Shown: piece after piece, positions 1 through 8,569 of the stretch
How the letters are laid out: every line of letters starts with the position of its first letter
Numbering within the stretch: position 1 is the stretch's first letter
Source of the DNA: Halonatronomonas betaini
GTDB taxonomy: Bacteria > Bacillota > Halanaerobiia > Halanaerobiales > Halarsenatibacteraceae
Length of the DNA stretch: 64,000 nt
NCBI RefSeq assembly: GCF_015666175.1
Contig: NZ_JADPIE010000002.1
Coordinates: forward strand, 1-64,000
Reading direction: 5' to 3'
Notes under the pieces: generated by a model
The model's input: the letters and a program-made list of their open reading frames with translations, nothing else
Told to the model about the DNA's origin: nothing
Databases searched by the model: none
Program-made: the position numbers and the translations under genes

Positions 1-36
1 GAAAAAAGCTAAAACTGGCTTTATTGCTTAACTTTA

Positions 37-282
37 TTACTGACTGAGGAATTTACACACAAATATGGACTTGACTCTACTTATTCTTTTAGTAATTAAA
101 TTATAGCCTCCCATTATTTCATTTGAATAATTTACATTAATTTTTGTTTTTAAAAAATTAATAGCTGGTTTTATATTATAGTAATTGTCTTTATCTAATA
201 AGATATTTAACTCAAAACCTATATTAATTTCATTATTATAATTTATGATTCTTTTAACCTCAGGCATTAATTGAATATCCAT
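37..282 (-). CDS. Small hypothetical protein (81 aa)
   Basis: I do not recognise this protein. The start at 282 (MDIQLMPEV) is preferred over an in-frame ATG at 291, because AGGAGG at 293-298 lies 10 nt before 282 but only 1 nt before 291. The product is rich in Asn, Ile and Lys, with no signal peptide, Cys cluster or clear motif. It lies downstream of the importer operon, beyond a strong hairpin, so it is probably transcribed separately or by read-through. It could be the surviving piece of a longer gene. Whether it is expressed is uncertain. Confidence 0.4.
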   Translation of the reverse strand: MDIQLMPEVKRIINYNNEINIGFELNILLDKDNYYNIKPAINFLKTKINVNYSNEIMGGYNLITKRISRVKSIFVCKFLSQ

Positions 283-314
283 ATAAAACATGACCTCCTG
301 CTAATATTTTAATA

Positions 315-338
315 TGAACCCCTCAGAAGAGGGGTTCA
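315..338 (-). terminator. Intrinsic terminator after the first Opp operon
   Basis: A perfect 10-bp stem (TGAACCCCTC / GAGGGGTTCA) closes an AGAA tetraloop, 13 bases past the stop codon of the binding-protein gene. An A/T-rich tract follows on both strands, so it may work in both directions. Confidence 0.8.
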
Positions 339-350
339 TTAATTATAAAA

Positions 351-2072
351 TTACTGAATCGGCTTAATATCTCCTCTTAGTATTGAAATAATTGTAAAGT
401 TATCATCACCTGGAGAATTCAAGTAAATTGGATCATCAAAATCAGGCCATTCAGTTGTCAAACCAGAACTTGTTAGATTCCTTCCAGAAAGAGCAATCAC
501 TGGCAGAATAGGCAGACTTTGATTGAATGAATAAACTATATCCTGGATAGTTTCTTCTTGATCTTGAACATCCCAACCATCAGCTGATGATAAAATAAGA
601 TCTTCCATATTAAAAGTTCCTCTATCTGTTTCTACTTCAACATCAAATCCAATTCCAGGTCCTGAAGCTCTAGTATTTTGATAAATAATAGGACCTTCAT
701 ATGCATACATTGGATGTGGTTGGCCAGTACCCCAGAAAGATAGGGCCATTTCAAAATTACCAGCTTCTATATTAGGGACTCTTTGTGACTCTTCAATTCC
801 ATTAAATCTGGTTTCTATTCCAAAATCAGTTAGTAATTCAGCAATTGTTTCTGCTGCAACTGAAGCATCGGCCCAGGCCGATGGGGTTTGGATTCTTAAT
901 GTGAATTGATCACCATCTACAGAATACCAATTTCCGTCTTCTTTATAGAATCCAGATTCTTCTAAATATGAAGCTGCTTTATCATGATCCAGCTCATATC
1001 TTGTTAATGAACCTGTTTCAACATTCCAACCTTCCATAGTTGGCTCTCCAATTCCTGTAATCCAATCTACTCCAATACTAACACCAGGCAAAGCAATATC
1101 ACCAACTAAATTTCTATCTATAGCATAAGCTAAAGCTTTTCTGACATTTAAATCATTTAAAGGTTCCAAGTTATGATTAAAATAAACAGCTAAGCCATCT
1201 ACAGCTGGTGTCTGAACAAACTCTATTCCCATATTTTCAAATGCTGTCATTGTACCAGAAGGGAACTCATGTGTCAAATAATCTGCCTGTTGATTTAAAA
1301 CTAACGGAGTTAAATCAGAAACCCCTCCATTATAGACAAGTATCTCATCAAAATGGACCTGATCAGCCAAATAAGAATTATTATTTTTCTTTAATACAAC
1401 TTGAGAAGAACTTACACTAGCAGGGTCTAAATAATATGGTCCAGTTGCATTAACATAATCAGGTCTAAATTCACTGAAATCAACCTGCAAGTCTTTCCAT
1501 TCTTCAGATTCTGAATCATGCCCGTCTTCAATTAATTGTTCAATTCTTGCAGCAAAATCACCATAAGTGTGAGTATCTACTATATTTTCTCTTAATACCA
1601 TTCTTAAAATCAATGAAGAGGCTCTATCTATATTAAAAGTTAATTCATGGTCAGATATTACATCTACAGAACTCAAATAATTCCAGACAGGAGCCTCCAT
1701 AAATCTCAAAATTGTAAAAGTAGTTATTACGTCTTCAGCATTAAATTCATCGCCGTTATGCCAGTAAACATCTTCACGTAATTGAACAGTTATCTGATTG
1801 TTTTCTTGATCAATTGTCCAGTCAGAAGCAAGATATCCCTCATATTCATTATCTGCCCAAATAAGAAATCCCATTGGTAGTTGATGGATATCTCTAAAAA
1901 ACCTCAATTCAATGGCACCAGGAACGAACATATTAAAGTGACCAGATGGTGGAGCTGAATAAGGCCATCCACCAGCAAAAACAGCTGATTGTGCATTAAC
2001 CTCCATTGTATTAACCAAACCTAAACTTACAAACATAAAAACAAAGATCATTAAAATCGTTAGTTTTTTCAT
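351..2072 (-). CDS. Peptide/solute ABC transporter substrate-binding protein (SBP_bac_5 family)
   Basis: A 573-aa extracytoplasmic binding protein of the oligopeptide/dipeptide (OppA/DppA, SBP_bac_5) family. Residues 1-28 form a Sec signal peptide: MKK start, hydrophobic core, cleavage near VNA-Q. There is no lipobox Cys, so in a diderm cell it would be periplasmic. Family hallmarks include the WHNGDEFNAEDV segment near residue 105 and the RKALAYAIDRN segment near residue 310. GAGGAGG sits 7 nt before the ATG. It is the last gene of the permease-ATPase operon and has a terminator behind it. The substrate cannot be read from sequence; peptides, sugars or nickel chelates are all known for this family. 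Confidence 0.9.
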   Translation of the reverse strand: MKKLTILMIFVFMFVSLGLVNTMEVNAQSAVFAGGWPYSAPPSGHFNMFVPGAIELRFFRDIHQLPMGFLIWADNEYEGYLASDWTIDQENNQITVQLREDVYWHNGDEFNAEDVITTFTILRFMEAPVWNYLSSVDVISDHELTFNIDRASSLILRMVLRENIVDTHTYGDFAARIEQLIEDGHDSESEEWKDLQVDFSEFRPDYVNATGPYYLDPASVSSSQVVLKKNNNSYLADQVHFDEILVYNGGVSDLTPLVLNQQADYLTHEFPSGTMTAFENMGIEFVQTPAVDGLAVYFNHNLEPLNDLNVRKALAYAIDRNLVGDIALPGVSIGVDWITGIGEPTMEGWNVETGSLTRYELDHDKAASYLEESGFYKEDGNWYSVDGDQFTLRIQTPSAWADASVAAETIAELLTDFGIETRFNGIEESQRVPNIEAGNFEMALSFWGTGQPHPMYAYEGPIIYQNTRASGPGIGFDVEVETDRGTFNMEDLILSSADGWDVQDQEETIQDIVYSFNQSLPILPVIALSGRNLTSSGLTTEWPDFDDPIYLNSPGDDNFTIISILRGDIKPIQ

Positions 2073-2135
2073 TTTAATCCTCCTCGGTGTTTTAATGTTA
2101 AATAAATATTTAACTCAAATAATCCCCCCTTCTAA

Positions 2136-3113
2136 TTAATTGTTATTAACAACATGACAGGCAACCTGATGTTCTTCAGAACCAATTAATAAAGGATCTT
2201 TATCATAACAAACAGGCTCTTCAGCCCATGGACAACGAGTATTAAAAGCGCATCCAGAAGGAATATTTTTTAACTCAGGTATATTCCCCTCTTTTAATTG
2301 AAACCTTTCTTTGCTTTTTGTTATTATCGGATCAGCTTCTGGTATAGCTCCAATCAAAGCTTTTGTATAAGGATGCTTTGCATTATAAATCAATTCATCT
2401 GTTTCACCTAATTCAACGATTTTACCGAGATACATTACTGCTATTCTTCCTTCTTTTGCAAAATAATTTGCTATTGTTAAATCATGTGTTATAAAAAAGA
2501 AAGAAACATTATATTTCATTTGTAACTCTTTTAAACTATTTAAAATACTAATTCTTAATGAAGTATCAATCATAGAAACTGCTTCATCCACCACCATAAA
2601 ACTTGGGTCCAGAGTTAATGCTCTTGCAATCGATACTCTCTGCTTTTGCCCCCCTGATAATTGATGAGGATATTTATCTAAAAAATCTTCAACAGGTGTT
2701 AATCCTACTAAATCTAATATACGACTTACCTCTTTATAAGTTTCATTATATTTTTTGGTAATATTATGTCTTTTTAACGGATTAGCTATAATAGAAAAGA
2801 TTGTTTGAACAGGGTTTAACGAAGCGAAAGGATCCTGATGAATCATCTGAACATCTTTTTTAAAACTTCTTAAATCTTTTTTTGTAAGATCTTTAACCTC
2901 TTGACCTGAAAATCTGTAAGAACCTTTGCTATAACTTTCTATATTTGCAAGAATTCTACCTAGTGTTGTTTTCCCACAACCAGATTCTCCAACTATACAA
3001 AATGTTTCTTTTCTTTTTATACTAAAATTTAAACCTCGTAATACCCATACTTCTTTTTTACCTTGTCCAAACTTTTTATGAAGGTTACTTATTTCAATTA
3101 AATTTGCTGCCAT
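2136..3113 (-). CDS. Opp/Dpp-type ABC transporter ATP-binding protein (OppF-like)
   Basis: A 325-aa ATPase of an oligopeptide-type importer. It shows Walker A GESGCGKTT, the signature LSGGQKQR, a Walker B region VVDEAVSMID, and the C-terminal oligopeptide-transporter extension with spaced Cys (CAFNTRCPWAEEPVC). Walker B reads DEA where relatives have DEP, and the D-loop reads SMID instead of SALD; the catalytic Glu is kept. The ATG at 3113 overlaps the previous stop codon as TGATG, and AAGGAG lies 9 nt upstream, so it is translationally coupled to the upstream ATPase gene. It should act as a heterodimer with that ATPase at the inner membrane. Confidence 0.9.
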   Translation of the reverse strand: MAANLIEISNLHKKFGQGKKEVWVLRGLNFSIKRKETFCIVGESGCGKTTLGRILANIESYSKGSYRFSGQEVKDLTKKDLRSFKKDVQMIHQDPFASLNPVQTIFSIIANPLKRHNITKKYNETYKEVSRILDLVGLTPVEDFLDKYPHQLSGGQKQRVSIARALTLDPSFMVVDEAVSMIDTSLRISILNSLKELQMKYNVSFFFITHDLTIANYFAKEGRIAVMYLGKIVELGETDELIYNAKHPYTKALIGAIPEADPIITKSKERFQLKEGNIPELKNIPSGCAFNTRCPWAEEPVCYDKDPLLIGSEEHQVACHVVNNN

Positions 3114-4138
3114 CAATTATCTCTCCTTATAGGAGGCACATTTTTATAGTTGTAACAAGCCACAAAATGAGATTCCCCAACTTTAATTATAGTTGGTTCA
3201 TCTCTAAAACATTCTTCTGTGGCAAAATTACATCTGGGTGAAAATTGACATTTATTTTCTATATCTATCAAATCTGGAGGGCTTCCAGGTATTGAGCTTA
3301 AATCACCTTCACACTTATCAGATATTAATTTTGGTACTGCATTTATCAGACCATAAGAATATGGGTGTGAAGGACTATAAAAAATATCTTCTGTTTTTCC
3401 ATTTTCAACAATCTGCCCTGCATACATAGTAGCTACTTTATCAGCTAATTCTGCAGCTATAGCTAGATCATGAGTAATTATAATAATTGAAAAATTATAT
3501 TCTTCTTTTATCAATCTTAAAAGGTCTATGATTTTTCTTTGAGTTAAAACATCCAGAGCAGTTGTTGGTTCATCAAAGATTACAATTTTTGGATCTAATA
3601 TAAAACTTAAAGCTATTAATGCTCTTTGTTTCATTCCACCTGATAATTCATGGGCATATGAATTTAATACCCTATCAGCATCTAGTTGCATTTTACTTAA
3701 TAAGTTTTTACTTTTATCAATTATGGCTTTTCTTGAATAACCATTATCATGGGCCTTAACAGTATCAATAAAGTGTTCTTTAATTTTAATAACTGGATTA
3801 AAAACACTTTGAGAAGCCTGAAACATGAGAGCAATTTCTTGCCAGCGAATTATTTTAATATCTCTTTCACTCATTTGAGTTAGAATTTTTACTTCTCCAT
3901 CTTTATAATAATTAATTTCACCGTTTAATAATTGAGCATTATCTTCATCCAACTGAACAATTGATAAACAGAGAGTAGTTTTTCCACAGCCAGATTCACC
4001 AATTAATGCTACGACTTCATTTTCATGAACTGTTAAATTTACATTTCTTACAGCATGAAGTTTACCTCTTGGAGTATTATAAGCAATACTTAAGTCATTT
4101 ATTTTTAGTAATTCTTTTTTCATAGCTTTAGTCATCAT
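3113..4138 (-). CDS. Opp/Dpp-type ABC transporter ATP-binding protein (OppD-like)
   Basis: A 341-aa ATPase, partner of the OppF-like subunit. Walker A is GESGCGKTT, the signature is LSGGMKQR, Walker B is VIFDEPTTALD and the switch His is in ITHDLA. The C-terminal oligopeptide-transporter domain carries CQFSPRCNFATEEC. The start is one of two consecutive ATG codons, 4138 or 4135, inside the last codons of the upstream permease gene (overlap about 11 bases), with AAGGA nearby. It energises the OppBC permease pair in the same operon. Confidence 0.9.
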   Translation of the reverse strand: MMTKAMKKELLKINDLSIAYNTPRGKLHAVRNVNLTVHENEVVALIGESGCGKTTLCLSIVQLDEDNAQLLNGEINYYKDGEVKILTQMSERDIKIIRWQEIALMFQASQSVFNPVIKIKEHFIDTVKAHDNGYSRKAIIDKSKNLLSKMQLDADRVLNSYAHELSGGMKQRALIALSFILDPKIVIFDEPTTALDVLTQRKIIDLLRLIKEEYNFSIIIITHDLAIAAELADKVATMYAGQIVENGKTEDIFYSPSHPYSYGLINAVPKLISDKCEGDLSSIPGSPPDLIDIENKCQFSPRCNFATEECFRDEPTIIKVGESHFVACYNYKNVPPIRRDN

Positions 4139-5003
4139 GATCAGTCCTTAACACTGGATTAAATAGGTTCTCAAGTGATCTATTAATCCAGACCAGGCTT
4201 AATATCAGTAATGAAATTGCAATCGCTGGTGCTAATATAAACCATAAGGCATCAGGATGATAGATAGCTCCTTGAGCCCATGCTATATTTAACATAACCC
4301 CCCAGTTTACCTCTAAAGGCAGCAATCCTAAAAAAAACAGCCCTACTTGTGCATAAATTGCATGCCTCATCATCAAAGTAAAATTCATTATTATAAAAGG
4401 CATCATATTAGGAGTAATCTCCTTGAAGATTACATGTATAATGCTTAAATCCAGCATTTTAGCTGCTTCAACATATTCTCTTTCCTTCAAACTCAATACT
4501 TCTGCACGTATACTTCTAAATAAACCTGCCCATGATAAGATCGCTAAAACCAGAGCCAAAACATAACTTGTTAAATTAAAAAAACCTGATAAAACAACTA
4601 ATAATGGGAACCTGGGGATTGTAAGCCATACATCTGCAAAAAATAACAATATCTCATCAAATTTACCACCTATTAAAGGTGCAGCAGTTCCCAAGAAAAT
4701 ACCAATCATTACACTTATTGATGCTGTTATAAATGCAAGTAATAATAAGCCACGTCCTCCATTTGCAATTTGTGGCCAGATATCTCTACCCATATGATCT
4801 GTACCTAACCAATTTTCTCCAGAGGGTGGCTGAAAAATTTGAGTAGGATCGGCTCGACTTTGTAAAGGGAATATATAAGGAGAAATTGCTGACAATAAAA
4901 TTATTATTAGCAATATTGATATCCCTAAGACACCGATTTTATCACTTAGCATTGCTTTTAATCCGACTTTGAATTTCTTGAATAAATATTGAGTGGATTC
5001 CAC
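4128..5003 (-). CDS. Opp/Dpp-type ABC transporter permease (OppC-like)
   Basis: A 291-aa inner-membrane permease with a short cytoplasmic N-terminus, a first membrane segment near residue 25, then the GTDHMGRDIW motif typical of OppC/DppC and a BPD_transp_1 domain with several membrane segments. The start is GTG at 5003: AGGAGGGG lies 6 nt upstream, and the GTG overlaps the TAG stop of the upstream permease gene by one base. A longer in-frame reading back to 5078 exists but would run through the end of oppB, so it is rejected. It pairs with the OppB-like subunit. Confidence 0.88.
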   Translation of the reverse strand: MESTQYLFKKFKVGLKAMLSDKIGVLGISILLIIILLSAISPYIFPLQSRADPTQIFQPPSGENWLGTDHMGRDIWPQIANGGRGLLLLAFITASISVMIGIFLGTAAPLIGGKFDEILLFFADVWLTIPRFPLLVVLSGFFNLTSYVLALVLAILSWAGLFRSIRAEVLSLKEREYVEAAKMLDLSIIHVIFKEITPNMMPFIIMNFTLMMRHAIYAQVGLFFLGLLPLEVNWGVMLNIAWAQGAIYHPDALWFILAPAIAISLLILSLVWINRSLENLFNPVLRTDHDD

Positions 5004-6043
5004 TATTCTCCCCTCCTGGTTCTTGGATCTAGAGCTCCATATATTAATTCTGCAAACAAGTTTGAAAATACTATGCATGCAGTTATTATTAATAAAATAC
5101 CTTGCATTACTGGATAATCTCTTCCATGAACAGCATTTAACAGCTCTAATCCTAAACCCTCATAAACAAATAATTGCTCAATTATTAATGATCCTCCTAA
5201 TATAAAGCCCATTCTCATAGCGAACTCGGTTGCTATAGGTAAGAATGCATTTCGTGCTACATATTTAGACATTATTTTAGTATTACTTAGTCCTCTAGCT
5301 TCAGCTAATTTCACATACTCTTTTTTTAAAGTAGATGTTGTGCTTCCTTTCATTAGTAATACCCACATTCCTATTTGAGCTAAAACATAAGTTATTATAG
5401 GAAACATTCCATGAGCAAAAATGTCTCTAATATATGTAAAACCATCATCTATAGATAATCCCATCGTATGAGTACCTCTCATAGATTGAATTGGTAATAA
5501 TGGTCTGTCCATTCCAAACCATGTAATAATGCCAAAAAATATTATTAGAAAAATTCCTATTAGAAAATCTGGAATAGCGCTAATAATTGAAGCAGAACCT
5601 GTTATGATTGGCTCATACCATTTATCCCTCTTAAATGCCGATATAGTTCCTAAAACAATTCCTAAAATTGTACTAATAATTAAACCTGACCCAACAGTAA
5701 ACAATGTCCAGGGTAATCGTGCTCTAATAATAGTAGATACTCTAACCCCTGGCGATCTAATTGATTGTCCCATATTTCCCTGTATAAGATTCCCTAAATA
5801 AGATATATATTGTCTCCATACAGGCATATCAAGATCTAAAGCATATAAAGCGGAAGCCCTTGATCTAGCAGCTTCAACTGAAATACCATGACTTGAAATT
5901 AATTCATTTACATAAATATCAACAGGATTAGACGGCATTAATCTTATAAGAAAAAATATTAATGTAGTAACAAACCAGATAGTAAATATTGCTTTAAATA
6001 TTTTTCTAACCCAATAGTTATTTAAACTCTTTAAAAAAATGAT
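5003..6043 (-). CDS. Opp/Dpp-type ABC transporter permease (OppB-like), apparent non-AUG start
   Basis: First gene of the importer operon; a permease of the OppB/DppB family. The first ATG (5938) would remove transmembrane helix 1, but the frame stays open upstream and encodes the expected N-terminus: basic KIFK, a hydrophobic helix, then LIRLMPSNPVD, the usual end of OppB helix 1. Between the stop at 6050-6052 and 5938 there is no ATG, GTG or TTG. GGGGGT at 6052-6057 is a good ribosome site, so initiation at ATC 6043 (spacing 9) or ATT 6049/6040 is inferred. About 346 aa. Five or six membrane segments are visible, with the conserved EAA-loop region near VKLAEARGLS. Confidence 0.75.
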   Translation of the reverse strand: MIFLKSLNNYWVRKIFKAIFTIWFVTTLIFFLIRLMPSNPVDIYVNELISSHGISVEAARSRASALYALDLDMPVWRQYISYLGNLIQGNMGQSIRSPGVRVSTIIRARLPWTLFTVGSGLIISTILGIVLGTISAFKRDKWYEPIITGSASIISAIPDFLIGIFLIIFFGIITWFGMDRPLLPIQSMRGTHTMGLSIDDGFTYIRDIFAHGMFPIITYVLAQIGMWVLLMKGSTTSTLKKEYVKLAEARGLSNTKIMSKYVARNAFLPIATEFAMRMGFILGGSLIIEQLFVYEGLGLELLNAVHGRDYPVMQGILLIITACIVFSNLFAELIYGALDPRTRRGE

Positions 6044-6170
6044 AGGAATTTACCCCCTTTTTAAGCCTTATATAACACTAGTATAAATATTTAAACAATT
6101 TAAGTCAAGTAGTTTTTTAACCTTTTTAAAAAATTAATATTACAGGACTTAAACAGTCTCAAAAAACAAA

Positions 6171-6199
6171 AAAACCTCCATTGAGAAATGGGAGGTTTT
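6171..6199 (-). terminator. Intrinsic terminator
   Basis: AAAACCTCC and GGAGGTTTT pair across an 11-base loop. On the minus strand the stem is followed by TTTTGTTTTTT. It would end transcription coming from the barrel/LolA region before the importer operon. Confidence 0.8.
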
Positions 6200-6265
6200 A
6201 GTGGGATGCTTAACATTGCCAGGATATTTTTTCGGACTTAATTATTGTAAACTCTTTCTATCTTC

Positions 6266-6440
6266 TTTTAATTTCACCGCAAAATTCCATGACCTCCTGG
6301 TCACAGGTTAAATCAATAAAACCCAGGTGATCTAACAGATCAAGCATTTTCTTCATTAGCCTCTGACCAATGCATCTTTTCTAATATTCTGGCAAAACCT
6401 CCAGCATTAAGGCATTGGTATAAAAGCAAAGATTATTTGA
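6266..6440 (-). pseudogene. Chimeric remnant of an ANT(6)-like and a GNAT gene
   Basis: No open frame, but the sequence is clearly derived from two genes that are intact 18 kb away. Positions 6270-6302 resemble the 3' end of the adenylyltransferase-like gene (24165-24203), sharing TCCATGACCTCCTGGTC. Positions 6297-6440 align with an internal part of the GNAT gene (about 25406-25550), sharing TCACAGGTTAAATCAATA, ACCCAGGTGA and CCAGCATT. The two halves join at CTCCTGGTC/CTCCTGATC, a short homology present in both parents. This looks like a duplication plus deletion, now decayed. Confidence 0.7.
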
Positions 6441-6441
6441 T

Positions 6442-7617
6442 CTAAAAATAATAAGTCATGCCTGCTGAGATTCCAGTATTAATATCATTATTACTATCTA
6501 AACCAATACTTCCATCAATCCTCAATTCAAGGCCTCCGCCTAAGTCGCTAATATAATAAGGAGCTGCCATTAGATTCTTGTTTTCAGTCTCTCCTAGCAG
6601 GGCTAAACCTATATTAGTAAAGCTATCCAGATTGGTGCTAATATTTAAAATAAACAAGTCTCTAGCAGTAAAGATTTCTCCACCGGCCACTCCATTTGCA
6701 GGCATATCGCCTCCTGGCATTTGCCCACCGAATGATTGATTTGATAAAGCAAGCCCTAAAAGTGCATTCATATCAAGGTCATTCTGAATGAATCTTAAAT
6801 ACTCGCCCTGGACCATTACCTGCCTATCAGCAAATTCTCCAGTCTGCCAGCTATAGTCAAGGCCGAGCTGGATGACCCAGTCGTCTATTTCACTATCATT
6901 TAATCTGTAATAGCCTGCTGCACCATAAGCTCCCAGTTCACCTATATCTCCACTATAGGTGATGCCGGCTCTGGTCAATCGGTCAAAACCAATTAAAACT
7001 ATTTCACTATTAATAAAATCAAATTCAGGGATCTCATGGCTGGCCAGGTTAAAGCTTAAATCATAGCCCTGGCCTGGAAGCCGGAGTCTGGTGCCAAACC
7101 CTAATTGATTGAGTTCTGAATTATATTCTGGCCAGTTGATAACTGCCTGTAAGCTGCGGCCTGCACCTAAACTATGGAAATAGCGGGCACCATCTATACC
7201 TGGTGTTAAGGTCTCGCCGGCCAGACCTTCTATAGAAAAACCATAGTCATAAGGATTAATAACTGCCCCATATGACCAGGAGACTGGCTGGCGGCCTAAT
7301 GTTAAATGACCACTATCAAATCTTCTTCTAAGATAAAGATACTTAAAATTAAAATCAGCATCACCGGTATCTCTTAATGAACCCTGCATTACTAGTCTTG
7401 GCTCAATACCGGCAGCAGCTGGCAGATAAAATTCTAGCTCAGTCGAGCCAGAAAAAGTTGTAGATAAATCTCCATCTGCCTGATAATTAAGGCCTGCATT
7501 TAGATTTAGCTCTCCTCCTATTTCTACTGCCTGAACCTGCTGGTTATTAAAACCAGCTATCAATATAAATATTATTGCAAATGTCAGAGCTATTCCTAAT
7601 TGTTTATTTAATTTCAT
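6442..7617 (-). CDS. Outer-membrane beta-barrel protein (porin-like)
   Basis: A 391-aa protein with a signal peptide (basic MKLNKQLG, hydrophobic core, cleavage near VQA-V), then alternating polar/hydrophobic strands rich in Gly and aromatic residues, ending GMTYYF. A terminal Phe after such strands is the usual barrel-assembly signal, so it should sit in an outer membrane. ATG 7617 is preferred over TTG 7632, because AAAGGGG lies just 5 nt upstream of it. It stands downstream of the LolA-like and permease genes; its barrel may be a product, partner or client of that module. I cannot assign a specific family; DUF1302- or alginate-porin-like folds are possible. Confidence 0.75.
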   Translation of the reverse strand: MKLNKQLGIALTFAIIFILIAGFNNQQVQAVEIGGELNLNAGLNYQADGDLSTTFSGSTELEFYLPAAAGIEPRLVMQGSLRDTGDADFNFKYLYLRRRFDSGHLTLGRQPVSWSYGAVINPYDYGFSIEGLAGETLTPGIDGARYFHSLGAGRSLQAVINWPEYNSELNQLGFGTRLRLPGQGYDLSFNLASHEIPEFDFINSEIVLIGFDRLTRAGITYSGDIGELGAYGAAGYYRLNDSEIDDWVIQLGLDYSWQTGEFADRQVMVQGEYLRFIQNDLDMNALLGLALSNQSFGGQMPGGDMPANGVAGGEIFTARDLFILNISTNLDSFTNIGLALLGETENKNLMAAPYYISDLGGGLELRIDGSIGLDSNNDINTGISAGMTYYF

Positions 7618-7727
7618 AATATCCCCTTTCAATTATAAGTTCTCTTAATTACTTTATACTGACTTTCAAGCCAGATTACTTTATACTATAAATCAAGCCA
7701 GGCTCGATAAATAATTTTATATCAAGT

Positions 7728-8543
7728 TTACTGCAGGCTATCAAGAGAGAATGTACCTTCTGGAATCTCCGGGTTAAATTCAATTTCATTAATCCTAAAA
7801 ATAGTCCTGCTATCTTCCATTAACTGATCACTCATGACCATCTCTGTTGGATACCAGCGATCGTCATCAAATAGATCGACTTCAGTAACCTCGGCAACCT
7901 TTAACATCCGGCCATTTCTGGCATAGAGCTCTTCTCTGAGGCCAATATAGCGCTCCTGGTCGATCCAGATCTTTCTTTCATAATAGGAGACCTCTTCGCC
8001 TTCCCGGGCTATACCGCTTAAAACATAGGCCATCCGGCCATCTATCTCTTCTTCGCCTAATAGCTCAAACTGATACAGGTCGGTTAATCTCTCTGATTCA
8101 AGGGCATCCTGATAGGAAAAATCACTGCCCATCATGCCCTGGTTAAGCATATGGCCTGAGATTCTAACTAGATCTTCGGCATCAGGGAAATACATCCAGA
8201 GCTCTTCCCCCAATTTTAAATATTTAGTTCCCCTATCTCTAGGGTTTGTAAATTCAGTCAGGGCATCGCCTTCCTGGGAATAAGAGACCATCTCTTTGAC
8301 AGTTTCTCTATTGCCTTTAACAATCACCATCTCGGCTTCCATTCTGGCTGAAACGATAAATTCATTGTCATCCCGCTGGTTCATGATCTCTTCAGCTGTT
8401 AAATCTGTTTCTATTTCTGTTATATTTTCACCTGGTTCAGCTGTAAAACCATAACTTACTGATAAGAAAGTTGTTGCCATTACAAATAAGAATATAATTA
8501 AAATAGTTGTTAAACCTTTTTTCTTAAATAAACTCTTTAACAT
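7728..8543 (-). CDS. LolA-like outer-membrane lipoprotein-sorting protein
   Basis: A 271-aa exported protein. A basic N-terminus and a long hydrophobic segment (about residues 10-34) precede a conserved region EEIMNQRDDNEF, then several beta strands with KYLKLGEELWMYFPDAEDLVRISGHML, typical of the COG2834 outer-membrane lipoprotein-sorting/LolA-like superfamily. ATG 8543 (spacing 10 from GGGG) is chosen over GTG 8552, which would touch the ribosome site. It directly follows two FtsX-like permeases and precedes an outer-membrane barrel, so a lipid or lipoprotein carrier in the periplasm is likely. The hydrophobic segment may stay uncleaved as an anchor. Confidence 0.75.
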   Translation of the reverse strand: MLKSLFKKKGLTTILIIFLFVMATTFLSVSYGFTAEPGENITEIETDLTAEEIMNQRDDNEFIVSARMEAEMVIVKGNRETVKEMVSYSQEGDALTEFTNPRDRGTKYLKLGEELWMYFPDAEDLVRISGHMLNQGMMGSDFSYQDALESERLTDLYQFELLGEEEIDGRMAYVLSGIAREGEEVSYYERKIWIDQERYIGLREELYARNGRMLKVAEVTEVDLFDDDRWYPTEMVMSDQLMEDSRTIFRINEIEFNPEIPEGTFSLDSLQ

Positions 8544-8569
8544 TTTATCCACACCCCTTATTTAATTGA

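Noticed and set aside
1208-1420. Plus-strand open frames opposite genes (for example 1208-1420, 5529-5801, 21266-21547, 43985-44290)
   Set aside because: They lie antisense within strongly supported genes, have no ribosome sites and encode no recognisable protein. They are shadows of codon composition.
5003-5938. Taking ATG 5938 as the oppB start
   Set aside because: It would delete membrane helix 1, which is clearly encoded upstream in frame, and no ribosome site precedes 5938.
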